The notes beneath the pieces were generated by a model. It saw only the letters and a program-made list of their open reading frames with translations, made no database searches and was not told the origin of the DNA. From contig NZ_CP151087.1 in assembly GCF_038396785.1 (NCBI RefSeq), forward strand, positions 2,914,001 to 2,978,000: a DNA stretch of 64,000 nt. Reading direction: 5' to 3'. This DNA comes from Sphingobacterium thalpophilum. GTDB taxonomy: Bacteria > Bacteroidota > Bacteroidia > Sphingobacteriales > Sphingobacteriaceae. The translations under genes and the position numbers were made by a program. The number at the start of each line of letters is the position of its first letter. The stretch's first letter is position 1. This document shows positions 30,254 through 37,548 of the stretch, in pieces.

Positions 30254-30284
30254 CAAACTTAGATAAATTTGCCTTTAAATACAA
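30254..30284 (-). promoter_or_regulatory. dgt promoter
   Basis: On the minus strand TTG (30284-30282), 20 bp, then TAAGTTTG (30261-30254), a full consensus. The ATG at 30249 follows after 4 nt, predicting no 5' UTR or a start at the second Met. Confidence 0.65.
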
Positions 30285-30499
30285 TTATAATCATAGGAGA
30301 CCGGCTCAGAAATTCCCCGAATGACTGTGCACATATCCCTATATTTTACTGCTGTTATTTACCTGTTCAGGAGTCATTTTTGCAACAGTATCCTGGATTG
30401 CATTTCAAAATGACAAATTTTACAAACAGCTGTTGTCAAAGTCATTTTTATACTGGTTATATTCTGTATCTTTCCTCTATAAATTAACTATAATACAGT
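30285..30499. other. Gene-free stretch between dgt and the IS110 remnant
   Basis: About 215 bp of AT-rich sequence with only accidental short frames. I see no RNA or hairpin of note. The outer boundary of the IS110 element lies somewhere near its right end. Confidence 0.4.
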
Positions 30500-30669
30500 C
30501 CCCTTGCGCATTGGGTTTTGCGATTTTCCTCTTCGAGTTTGGTCAGCCGTAAGGCTGGCATTAACTCATGCTTGTGTACTTATAGCCTTTTCAGGCATTT
30601 GCATTGGCCAATTTAAAAACGGGGTCTTTTAGCCACCATAAAGATACCCGGCCTTTACGCAAAAAATTG
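30500..30669 (-). other. Non-coding end of the IS110 element, possible bridge-RNA region
   Basis: After the restored IS110 stop codon the minus strand has no gene but several stem-forming segments, for example GCCAGCC-TTAC-GGCTGAC around 30545-30565 and paired GGCC/GCC words around 30590-30640. IS110-family elements are known to encode a structured bridge RNA in a non-coding end that guides recombination. Whether this end holds one is inference. Confidence 0.3.
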
Positions 30670-30790
30670 TTATGGTTTAAGTTTCGCTATGCGTTCCATT
30701 TCTTTTTGGTGATACCGTATCCTGGCATCTAGTTTGGCTGGTTCGTAGATCACCTGTAGTGCCGGATTATAAGGGGTTAAGTCTTTTAGG
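30670..30790 (-). pseudogene. C-terminal fragment of the interrupted IS110 transposase
   Basis: Forty codons including TAA are in frame with the main gene part once the inner element and one copy of the 8-bp repeat are removed. The joined reading runs NILK|DLTPYNPALQVIYEP and on to HQKEMERIAKLKP, like the usual C-terminus of IS110 transposases. It has no start of its own. Confidence 0.88.
30783..30790 (+). repeat. Left target-site duplication of the ISAon1-type element
   Basis: CTTTTAGG here matches CTTTTAGG at 32223-32230 on the other side of the element. The duplication is 6-8 bp depending on where the element ends are drawn. Confidence 0.75.
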
Positions 30791-30813
30791 GATCAAGCTG
30801 AATTCTTGGGGGG
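30791..30813 (+). repeat. Left inverted repeat of the ISAon1-type element
   Basis: A 23-bp sequence, perfect reverse complement of 32198-32220. Confidence 0.92.
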
Positions 30814-30858
30814 AATGTCAAAAATTTCTTAGTTTAGCATCCTTAATACAGATATCCC

Positions 30859-31212
30859 TTGCAAGAAGCCGAACGTAAATTACTGTCCCTATTGATGCCC
30901 GAAGGGCTATTGGAATACTTTCAGATTTTAGAAGTCGATCAGGTTGACAATCAGCTCCACATTTATTTAGATGAGCTTAATATTGCTCCGACAGGCTATC
31001 AGAACAGCAAGTTGGAGTCAAAGGGCTTCATGCCTTCCACTGAGATTTCAGACTTTCCCATTCGAGGCCAGAAAGTTACGCTACATATCCGCCGTCGTCG
31101 CTGGACGGTCCTGGATACCGGAGAGATCATCACAAGAGATTGGAATCTGGTGCGTGAGGGTGCTCGAATGACTACGGAATTCGGGCTTTTTTTAAAGAAG
31201 ATATTTGGATAA
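30859..31212 (+). CDS. ISAon1-family transposase N-terminal region protein
   Basis: A 117-residue protein encoded by the first gene of the element. It contains a basic segment (LHIRRRRWTVLDTGEIITRDW) likely to bind DNA, as in the N-terminal part of ISL3-type transposases. In this IS group the N-terminal and catalytic parts are, to my knowledge, usually split in two frames. It overlaps the second gene by 8 nt, and a run of seven T followed by AAA lies just before the overlap. The second frame is closed at that run, so simple slippage there would not fuse them. Translational coupling is more likely. Confidence 0.85.
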   Translation: MQEAERKLLSLLMPEGLLEYFQILEVDQVDNQLHIYLDELNIAPTGYQNSKLESKGFMPSTEISDFPIRGQKVTLHIRRRRWTVLDTGEIITRDWNLVREGARMTTEFGLFLKKIFG

Positions 31213-32188
31213 TCATCCTGTAAGCGCCCAATTGGTAGGTCTGTTCTTCCAAATGGACGGTAAGCAACTACAGGATCAATACAAGAACCATCTCAGTGAC
31301 TTCCAGGACTGGGACCAAAAGCCACACGCAGAGCAATGGACCCTTTTTCCTGATAACATATCGGAACACCTGAGCATCGATGAGACCAGCTTTAGCAACG
31401 GTGAACTTTACACGATCGTAAGCAGTAAATCAGCAAAGGGCAGGAAGGGAACCATATTGGCTACCATAAGAGGGACAAAGGCGGAAGATATTATTGCTGT
31501 ATTAGAGCGCATTCCACTTAAACTAAGGAACAAAGTTAGGGAAGTAACGATGGATATGGCCCCCAATATGGCAAAGGCTATCCGTAGGTGTTTCAGAAAT
31601 GCCAGAAGGGTTATCGATCGGTTTCATGTACAAAAACTTGCTTATGATGCTGTTCAGGAACTCCGTATCAAATACCGATGGGAAGTCTTAGATGCAGAAA
31701 GCAAAAAAATAATGGAATCGCGAAAACGGGGTATCCCATATGACCCCGAGTTGTTGCCTAATGGTGATACGCTCAAACAGCTATTAGCTAGGTCGAGACA
31801 CCTCCTGTTCAAGCATCCAAGTCGATGGTCGGAAAGCCAAAAACGCCGTGCAGAACTGCTGTTCATCAGGTTTCCCAAGCTAAAACAGGCTTATGATCTT
31901 GGAGTTGCCTTAGGTGACATCTTCAATAAATGCAGGGATAAAAAAGTTGCTTTCACAAAGTTAGGACTGTGGCACAACCAGGTTGAGAACGCGGGTATTG
32001 CTTCATTCGAGAGTGTCGCAAGATCCATTGCAGCACATCATCAATACATTCTCCACTACTTCGACAATAGAAGCACCAATGCATCCGCAGAGTCCTTCAA
32101 TGCAAAACTCAAAGCTTTCAGGAGCGTCTTCCGTGGAGTAAGGGATACAACATTCTTCCTGTACAGAGTGATGAAATTGTATGCTTAA
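31205..32188 (+). CDS. ISAon1-family transposase, catalytic part (DDE, ISL3-like)
   Basis: Cuts and joins DNA at the element ends. The likely DDE triad is D59 in LSIDETSF, D117 in VTMDMAPNMAKAIR and E296 in ASAESFNAKLKAFRS, all in wording typical of ISL3-type catalytic domains; VIDRFHVQKL lies between the second D and E. The frame opens with TTG at 31205 (GATAATCAT follows), overlapping the stop of the first gene, so it is probably translated by coupling. Length (327 residues) is complete. It ends just before the right inverted repeat. Confidence 0.88.
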   Translation: MDNHPVSAQLVGLFFQMDGKQLQDQYKNHLSDFQDWDQKPHAEQWTLFPDNISEHLSIDETSFSNGELYTIVSSKSAKGRKGTILATIRGTKAEDIIAVLERIPLKLRNKVREVTMDMAPNMAKAIRRCFRNARRVIDRFHVQKLAYDAVQELRIKYRWEVLDAESKKIMESRKRGIPYDPELLPNGDTLKQLLARSRHLLFKHPSRWSESQKRRAELLFIRFPKLKQAYDLGVALGDIFNKCRDKKVAFTKLGLWHNQVENAGIASFESVARSIAAHHQYILHYFDNRSTNASAESFNAKLKAFRSVFRGVRDTTFFLYRVMKLYA

Positions 32189-32197
32189 AAATGATTA

Positions 32198-32220
32198 CCC
32201 CCCAAGAATTCAGCTTGATC
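32198..32220 (-). repeat. Right inverted repeat of the ISAon1-type element
   Basis: A 23-bp perfect reverse complement of 30791-30813. It also encodes the artificial tail of the IS110 frame. Confidence 0.92.
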
Positions 32221-32222
32221 CT

Positions 32223-32230
32223 CTTTTAGG
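32223..32230 (+). repeat. Right target-site duplication of the ISAon1-type element
   Basis: CTTTTAGG, identical to 30783-30790. Removing one copy with the element restores the IS110 frame. Confidence 0.75.
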
Positions 32231-33441
32231 ATATTCCATACAACAACGGATATTTTTCGTGCGATAGCGATCAGGGCCTTTTTCGAGGATTTTCTTATAC
32301 TTAGACGGTTGAATTTGTCTTTAAAATAGGAGCCTTTACAGCGGCTTGCCGCCCAGGCAACCTGTACCAGTATTGGCTTGAGATATCTGTTTCCTTTAGT
32401 GATTGCTGTACTTTTATATTTCCCTGCGCTTTCATCATTCTTTGGTCGTAATCCGACCCATCCGCTCAGTTTACCGCTGTTTTCAAAAACTTTCATGTCT
32501 GCGCCGGTCTCGGCGATGATCACAGCGGAACTGATACGGCTAACGCCGGGAATCGTCTTTAGCAAGGCACTCTGCCGTGGAAAATCACGCAGGCAGATAG
32601 CTTCAATCTTTTCTATATACTCAGCAGACTGCTTGATCAACAGGTCGTATTCAACTTTTGCCATCTGCAGGTTGAAGCGGTGGTGCTCCTTCATGCAGCC
32701 GGTTAGTGCTGCTGCCAGCTTTCCGTTTTCTTTGTTCTTCTTACTGGCATAGACCAGTTTGCTTAAACGTACGGCATCACGCTCCCCGGCTATCAGGGCA
32801 TCAATGACACTCAGCATACTTTTCCCTCCGATATCGGTCACAAGACTACCCAAACGGATTCCGGCCTGTACGAGGATATTGTCCATTTTGGTAAGCATAC
32901 GGACTATCCGCTGTTGCAACTTGCTATAGGAACGGGTGTAGCTCCTGAGTTCCTGTATTCGCTCACCGGGCACAAAACTCCCGCGAAGCATATCTTTGTG
33001 AAGTAGCTGGGCAATCCACTGTGCATCCTTTACATCGCTTTTGCGGCCGGGCAGCTGTTTGATTAAAAAGGGATTCACCAGCATCAGATCAAAGCCCATT
33101 TCAGAGAGAATATTCCAGACCGGGATCCAGTAAATACTGGTACTCTCCATCGCTACTCGGAGAACACCCGCAGCCTTCAAGTAGGCTCCCAACTGTCGAA
33201 TGCCCGTACTGAAGGTTTCGAAAACCTCCACATCCGAATAATGCTTCCCATTAAATACCGCACAAAAAATACTATCTTTATGCACGTCAAGTCCTGCTGT
33301 TTTCATATAACTTTTTTTTTCAACATAAAGATAAGCAGCGGGACTTGCTTTGATTGCGATAGCTCTCGCCAATTTTTATCCGCTTGTGTGTAATCGGAAA
33401 ATTAAATGTAAATTTAACCTAAATACCAATAGGGATTCATC

Positions 33442-34500
33442 ATGACGAAATATCAAACACTTATTCCAAAACATTTTGAAGGTACAATTGACGGCAAAAA
33501 CACGCATTTGCTCTTATTAAAAAACGAAGGAGGGATGCAGGTACTCTTAACGGACTACGGTGCGCGTATTGTCAGCATTTTGGTACCTGATAAAAAGGGA
33601 AATTTGGTGGATGTTGCACTGGGCTTCGATTCCATTCAGGCCTACCTGGATTCTGATGAGAAATACCATGGCTGCACAGCGGGGCGTTTCGCCAATCGCA
33701 TTGCTGAAGGCAAATTTGAAATAAACGGAAAACACTATACGCTTCCGCAAAACAATGGCAATAATTGTCTTCATGGTGGTATTTCGGGCTTTCATGATAA
33801 GGTTTGGGACAGAAGGGTCACTTATCAATCGCACGTCGAATTTTATTATGTTTCCCAAGATGGTGAAGAAGGATTTCCAGGGAATCTAAAAGTTATGGTT
33901 TCTTATACCCTAACCAGAAATAACGAGATTATTATCAAATATCATGCGCAATCGGATGCCGATACGCACGTCAACCTGACCAATCATACGTACTTCAATC
34001 TGGATGGGGAAGGCAGTGGCGACGTATTGCAGCAGATCCTTCAGATCAATTCAGATAAAGTCTTATTTGTAGACGACAACCAGATACCGAATGCAATAGT
34101 ACCTGTGGAGGGCACCGCCTTCGACTTCCGCATACCCAAACCTATTGTGCAAGATATTACTGCAAATAACGAACAATTGATCGCTGCCAAAGGATATGAT
34201 CATTGTTATGTCAACAACCAGCCTATTTCGCAGCCTTGTGCAACAGTATATTCTAAAAACACGGGCATTCAGCTGGATGTCTTTACAACGGAGCCGGGCG
34301 TACAACTCTATACAGCAAACTGGATGACCGGAAATGATTTTGGCAAAAGAGGTTACAAGTATCTTCCTTATGCCGGATTCTGTCTGGAAACTCAGCATTT
34401 TCCGGATACACCCAATCAAGCGGAATTTCCTTCAACTTTGTTAAAAGCAGGCGAATCATTCGACTCCGAGACACATTTTAAGTTCTCCATAAAAAAATAA
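33442..34500 (+). CDS. galM: Aldose 1-epimerase (mutarotase)
   Basis: Interconverts alpha and beta anomers of galactose and other aldoses; here without an obvious signal peptide, so cytosolic. 352 residues is normal. Catalytic-site segments are visible: NRIAEGKFEINGKHY with the early arginine, LHGGISGFHDKVW with a histidine, VNLTNHTYFNLDG with the catalytic histidine, and GFCLETQHFPDTPNQAEFP with the glutamate base. It stands alone between the IS110 remnant and argH, and no other galactose genes are close. The 5' region (33400-33441) follows directly on the IS110 end, so its promoter could have been changed by that insertion. Confidence 0.95.
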   Translation: MTKYQTLIPKHFEGTIDGKNTHLLLLKNEGGMQVLLTDYGARIVSILVPDKKGNLVDVALGFDSIQAYLDSDEKYHGCTAGRFANRIAEGKFEINGKHYTLPQNNGNNCLHGGISGFHDKVWDRRVTYQSHVEFYYVSQDGEEGFPGNLKVMVSYTLTRNNEIIIKYHAQSDADTHVNLTNHTYFNLDGEGSGDVLQQILQINSDKVLFVDDNQIPNAIVPVEGTAFDFRIPKPIVQDITANNEQLIAAKGYDHCYVNNQPISQPCATVYSKNTGIQLDVFTTEPGVQLYTANWMTGNDFGKRGYKYLPYAGFCLETQHFPDTPNQAEFPSTLLKAGESFDSETHFKFSIKK

Positions 34501-34501
34501 G

Positions 34502-34547
34502 AACATAAAACGGCCGATAAGCACATGCTTACCGGCCGTTTTATGTT
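34502..34547. terminator. Bidirectional terminator galM / argH
   Basis: A 15-bp stem (AACATAAAACGGCCG with CGGCCGTTTTATGTT) is continued inward by ATAAGC / GCTTAC with one mismatch and a 4-nt ACAT loop. It lies between convergent genes. Confidence 0.92.
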
Positions 34548-34584
34548 GATGTGCTATTTCCTCTGTAGGGCTACAGCATATTTT

Positions 34585-35916
34585 TTATTTTAAAAGGTCA
34601 TCCAATGCTGATTCGACTTTTTCAAAACCAAAAGTTACTTTGACCTCGGCGAACATACGTTGGATCTGATCATTGCAGAGATTTCCAATACTTCCCTCGT
34701 GGGTATGATTTACCTCTTTTGATGGCTTGAAACGCCCTTCATCAATATCAATACCAATAGTCCTGTAGGCCTCCCGGAAAGGAACTCCTTTCAGGACCTC
34801 ATTGTTCACCACTTCAACAGAGAACAAATAATCGTATTTTGGATCGTCCAGGATATTGTCTTTTACAATTATATTTTCCAACATAAAGGTTGCGATTTCA
34901 AGACATTCATTGAGCGATTTAAACGCTGGGAATAAATTTTCCTTTAACAATTGAAGATCTCTATGGTAACCCGATGGAAGGTTGGTCGTCATCAACGCAA
35001 TTTCATTTGGCAAGGCCTGTATTTTATTACAGCGTGAACGGATCAGCTCGAAGACATCCGGGTTTTTCTTGTGTGGCATGATGCTCGATCCCGTAGTCAA
35101 ATGTGCAGGAAAAGAGATAAAGCCAAAATTTTGGTTGATATACAGACATACGTCCATGGCAAACTTGGCCAATGTCGCCGCGATGGAACTCATGCCCTGT
35201 GCCAAGATACGTTCAGTCTTCCCTCTTCCCATTTGTGCATAAACCACATTGTAATTGAGGTCTTCAAATCCCAGCAATTGTGTCGTCATCGTTCTATTCA
35301 ATGGAAAGGATGATCCATACCCTGCAGCAGATCCTAAAGGATTCTTATTACAAACCTTCCATGCTGCACGCATCATCTCCAGATCATCCACAAGGCTTTC
35401 CGCGTACGCACCAAACCATAATCCAAACGATGAAGGCATGGCAATTTGCAAGTGGGTGTATCCAGGGATCAGAATATGTTTATATCGCTCGCTGAGCTGG
35501 ATCAATTCATTAAAAAGAGCCTCCGTATTCTGGATGATATGCTGAATCTCTGAGCGAAAGTATAATTTTAGGTCGACCAAAACCTGGTCATTACGGGATC
35601 TGCCGGAGTGAATTTTTTTACCAGCCTCTCCAATACGCTGTGTAAGCAACATTTCAACCTGCGAATGCACATCTTCTACCGAGTCTTCTATACGAAAGTC
35701 ACCGGCTAAAATTTCTTTATAGATATTTTTCAGTTCTTTTTGTACAAGCGCTAGATCCTCATCGGTCATCAGGTTTATGCTATTCAGCATGCGTGTATGG
35801 GCCAATGAACCCAAAACATCCGCAGCAGCAAGTTGCAGGTCCATTACGCGGTCATTGCCCACCGTAAACGATTCTACAAAAGAATCGACATCTATATTTT
35901 TTTGCCAGATTTTCAT
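34585..35916 (-). CDS. argH: Argininosuccinate lyase
   Basis: Splits argininosuccinate to arginine and fumarate, the last step of arginine synthesis; cytosolic tetramer. 443 residues. The fumarase/aspartase-superfamily signature GSSIMPHKKNPD is present, with HSGRSRNDQV and PGYTHLQIAMP further N-terminal, both typical of ArgH. It is monocistronic and lies about 20 kb from argG and argC. It has its own promoter and a palindromic site upstream, so it may be controlled together with them by a shared regulator. Start MKIWQKNIDVD is the first ATG after the promoter. Confidence 0.96.
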   Translation of the reverse strand: MKIWQKNIDVDSFVESFTVGNDRVMDLQLAAADVLGSLAHTRMLNSINLMTDEDLALVQKELKNIYKEILAGDFRIEDSVEDVHSQVEMLLTQRIGEAGKKIHSGRSRNDQVLVDLKLYFRSEIQHIIQNTEALFNELIQLSERYKHILIPGYTHLQIAMPSSFGLWFGAYAESLVDDLEMMRAAWKVCNKNPLGSAAGYGSSFPLNRTMTTQLLGFEDLNYNVVYAQMGRGKTERILAQGMSSIAATLAKFAMDVCLYINQNFGFISFPAHLTTGSSIMPHKKNPDVFELIRSRCNKIQALPNEIALMTTNLPSGYHRDLQLLKENLFPAFKSLNECLEIATFMLENIIVKDNILDDPKYDYLFSVEVVNNEVLKGVPFREAYRTIGIDIDEGRFKPSKEVNHTHEGSIGNLCNDQIQRMFAEVKVTFGFEKVESALDDLLK

Positions 35917-36012
35917 TCGTATAATTTCTTTTTGATCCTGTTATCATCAAAAGCCTTTGGTCGGTTTAGTGTTGATTGAAGCTTCTGATAATTCTATCAC
36001 ATACAATTTTTA

Positions 36013-36057
36013 CAAAAATACCAATTGCAAATGGTTATATCAATGCAAAGATTGCAT
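36013..36057 (-). promoter_or_regulatory. argH promoter with overlapping palindrome
   Basis: On the minus strand TTG (36043-36041), 20 bp, TATTTTTG (36020-36013). A palindrome ATGCAA-AGA-TTGCAT at 36043-36057 abuts the -33 element. It is a possible operator, for example for an arginine regulator; that link is a guess. The leader is about 90 nt. Confidence 0.6.
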
Positions 36058-36200
36058 ACATTTTACTCGGATAATTGGATGAAAAACAAAAAATCAGGTG
36101 GAAAAAAAAGACTGTTACAAAAAAAATAAAATGTTAAAAGTTTGTTAAATCGCGATAAACACATATTATAAGTAACCACTCACTTTATTTTTAAAAGTTA
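36058..36200. other. AT-rich spacer, no gene seen
   Basis: Low-complexity A/T-rich sequence between the divergent argH and candidate small-RNA promoters. No frame or hairpin of note is seen. Confidence 0.5.
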
Positions 36201-36201
36201 T

Positions 36202-36232
36202 TTTGTCAGTTTTTTAAGTATTCCTATGTTTG
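36202..36232 (+). promoter_or_regulatory. Promoter of the candidate small RNA
   Basis: TTTG (36202-36205), 19 bp, TATGTTTG (36225-36232): both elements and the spacing match the Bacteroidota consensus. Confidence 0.7.
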
Positions 36233-36238
36233 TAGTGT

Positions 36239-36412
36239 AAGGGAGATGAAAAAATAGAAGATGGTAAGGTTAGTAAATACTTACCGCTTTAAATACACCG
36301 AAATTTCAAACCAAATATGATAGACCCCAAAGTCTTAAAACTTGAAAGAAATTACCTAACCAATTGTGAATCGAAATTTAAAGGCACGTCAAACCAAGAT
36401 GTGCCTTTTTTC
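36239..36412 (+). ncRNA. Candidate small RNA or prematurely terminated leader
   Basis: A full promoter upstream and a strong terminator at 36380-36412 define a unit of about 170 nt. It has no convincing ORF: the longest starts give 3, 19 or 40 codons, and the last runs through the terminator. Two mutually exclusive pairings share one base: GGTAAG (36263-36268) with CTTACC (36280-36285), or GGTTAG (36268-36273) with CTAACC (36356-36361). That would suit a regulatory RNA or a switch in front of rbfA. rbfA has its own -7 box, so an independent RNA is favoured. I could not match it to 6S, tmRNA, SRP RNA or RNase P. Confidence 0.5.
36380..36412 (+). terminator. Terminator of the candidate small RNA
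   Basis: An 11-bp stem (36380-36390 with 36398-36408, one G-U pair) closes an AAACCAA loop and is followed by T-rich sequence. Confidence 0.85.
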
Positions 36413-36452
36413 TTATGTAGAGTCAAGTTTCTCTTTTAATTGAAATTTTGGC

Positions 36453-36460
36453 TATTTTTG
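36453..36460 (+). promoter_or_regulatory. -7 box of rbfA
   Basis: TATTTTTG matches the consensus; no TTG at the ideal distance. It lies after the upstream ATG at 36440 and so supports translation from 36500. Confidence 0.5.
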
Positions 36461-36499
36461 TTTAACATAATTGAGAATATTCAACATAAAACGTATACG

Positions 36500-36871
36500 A
36501 TGGGAACAGAAAGCAAGAGACAGCAACGTTTTGCTGGGGTGATTCAACAGGATTTAGCAGCATTATTTCAACGCGAAGGTAATTCATGGGCTCCTGGAGC
36601 GTTTATCACGGTTACACGGGTTCGTGTTACACCTGATTTGGCAATTGCCCGTGTTTACATAAGCTTTTTGAACACAAAAACGGCACAGGAAAATATGAAG
36701 TCCATTCGTTCCAAAACATCTGAAATACGCTACAAACTGGGAGCAAAAATTAAGAACCAGGTAAAGATTGTTCCTCAATTGGAGTTCTTCCTCGATGATA
36801 CCAACGAATATGTTGAACACATGGACAAACTATTTGACGAGATCGGCAAAGAACCGCGTCAGCCAGAATAA
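36500..36871 (+). CDS. rbfA: Ribosome-binding factor A
   Basis: A small KH-like protein that helps mature the 16S 5' end in the 30S subunit and is needed in the cold. 123 residues from MGTESKRQQRFAGVIQ. The frame is open upstream to 36440, but that stretch is hydrophobic and lies before the -7 box, so it is rejected. Family features are seen: SKRQQRFAGVIQQDLAALF, ITVTRVRVTPDLAIARVYIS and VPQLEFFLDDTNEYVEHMDKLF. It is followed after 29 nt by aat and then by two more genes in close succession, probably one operon. Confidence 0.93.
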   Translation: MGTESKRQQRFAGVIQQDLAALFQREGNSWAPGAFITVTRVRVTPDLAIARVYISFLNTKTAQENMKSIRSKTSEIRYKLGAKIKNQVKIVPQLEFFLDDTNEYVEHMDKLFDEIGKEPRQPE

Positions 36872-36900
36872 TGCTATCTATCGCAGCCTGTTAAACAACC

Positions 36901-37548
36901 ATGGTATTTGAACTGGATACGAACAGACTGGAGTTTCCACACCCAAGTTATGCAGAAGAAGATGGTTTACTCGCCGTAGGTGGAGATCTTTCGCCAGATC
37001 GTTTGCTACTGGCCTATAGTAACGGAATTTTCCCCTGGTTCAGTGATGACAGCCCCATACTTTGGTATGCCCCAGACCCCAGATTTGTGATCGATCCCTC
37101 CAAGGTCAAGATCAGCAAAAGCATGGCGAGTGTACTCCGGAAAAAAACATTTTCTCTATCGATAGACCGCAGCTTTAAAGAAGTCATTCAGCTTTGTGCG
37201 TCTATCAATAGAAAAGATCAGGCTGGAACCTGGATAACCCAGGGCATGATCCAAGCATATAGTAAACTTGCGGAGCTAGGTTATGCACATTCGGTGGAAG
37301 TATGGCAAGGCGGTATACTCGTTGGCGGGCTTTATGGCGTGTTAATCAATGGTGTCTTTTGTGGAGAAAGCATGTTTTCAAAAGTCCCCAACGCTTCGAA
37401 AGCGGCCCTGATTTATCTCGCCCAAGAAATTGAAGTACGTTTAATTGATTGCCAATTTCACACGGATCATTTGGAAAGCATGGGCGGTGAATACCTTTCC
37501 TTGACAGATTATTTAGCAATACTAACAAAAGACCAAAGACATGAGTAG
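36901..37548 (+). CDS. aat: Leucyl/phenylalanyl-tRNA-protein transferase
   Basis: Adds Leu or Phe from aminoacyl-tRNA to N-terminal Arg or Lys of proteins, marking them for ClpAP in the N-end rule pathway. 215 residues is normal. Conserved blocks: FPHPSYAEEDGLLAVGGDLS (written here FPHPSYAEEDG then LLAVGGDLS), GIFPWFSDDSPILWYAPDPR, GGLYGVLINGVFCGESMFSK and HLESMGGEYLS. It overlaps the next gene by 8 nt and sits in the rbfA operon. clpS/clpA are not in the window. Confidence 0.96.
   Translation: MVFELDTNRLEFPHPSYAEEDGLLAVGGDLSPDRLLLAYSNGIFPWFSDDSPILWYAPDPRFVIDPSKVKISKSMASVLRKKTFSLSIDRSFKEVIQLCASINRKDQAGTWITQGMIQAYSKLAELGYAHSVEVWQGGILVGGLYGVLINGVFCGESMFSKVPNASKAALIYLAQEIEVRLIDCQFHTDHLESMGGEYLSLTDYLAILTKDQRHE

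Larger units (their letters stand above)
30789..32222 (+). mobile_element. ISAon1-type (ISL3-like DDE) insertion sequence
   Basis: About 1.43 kb with two overlapping genes. Perfect 23-bp inverted repeats lie at 30791-30813 (beginning GATCAAGCTGAATTC) and 32198-32220. Direct repeats CTTTTA(GG) flank it at 30783-30790 and 32223-32230. The exact end may shift by 2 bp because GG/CT next to the repeats is ambiguous. It is inserted into the 3' part of an IS110 transposase gene. Both genes look intact, so the element may still be active. Confidence 0.9.
32185..33306 (-). pseudogene. IS110-family transposase, 3' end replaced by an insertion
   Basis: IS110 recombinase with RuvC-like DEDD residues D7, E54, D91 and D94 (LDVHKDS, AMESTSIYW, KSDVKDAQ) and the C-terminal Transposase_20 region (TIPGVSRISSAVI, NDESAGK, KGNRYLKPIL). 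Start is placed at 33306 (MKTAGLDVHKDS); a start at 33372 would add 22 residues unlike the family. The last eleven or so residues (DQAEFLGGNHF) come from the terminal repeat of the inserted ISAon1-type element, and about 37 native C-terminal residues are cut off and lie at 30670-30790. All visible catalytic residues remain, so some activity cannot be excluded, but the gene is structurally broken. Confidence 0.9.
30500..33400 (-). mobile_element. IS110-family element, interrupted by a second insertion sequence
   Basis: It holds a transposase gene in two pieces (33306 to 32223 and 30790 to 30670) plus a non-coding segment of up to 170 nt after the true stop codon, which contains hairpins. IS110 elements usually lack terminal inverted repeats and leave little or no target duplication, so both outer ends are only estimates. 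The transposition genes are broken by the ISAon1-type element. Confidence 0.65.

Noticed and set aside
31187..31195. Seven-T slippery run as a programmed frameshift joining the two ISAon1-type genes
   Set aside because: The second frame has a stop at 31193-31195, so slippage at the run would not fuse the frames. Coupled translation from the TTG at 31205 is simpler.
36440..36499. Longer rbfA start
   Set aside because: The added residues are hydrophobic, unlike RbfA, and begin upstream of the -7 box at 36453.
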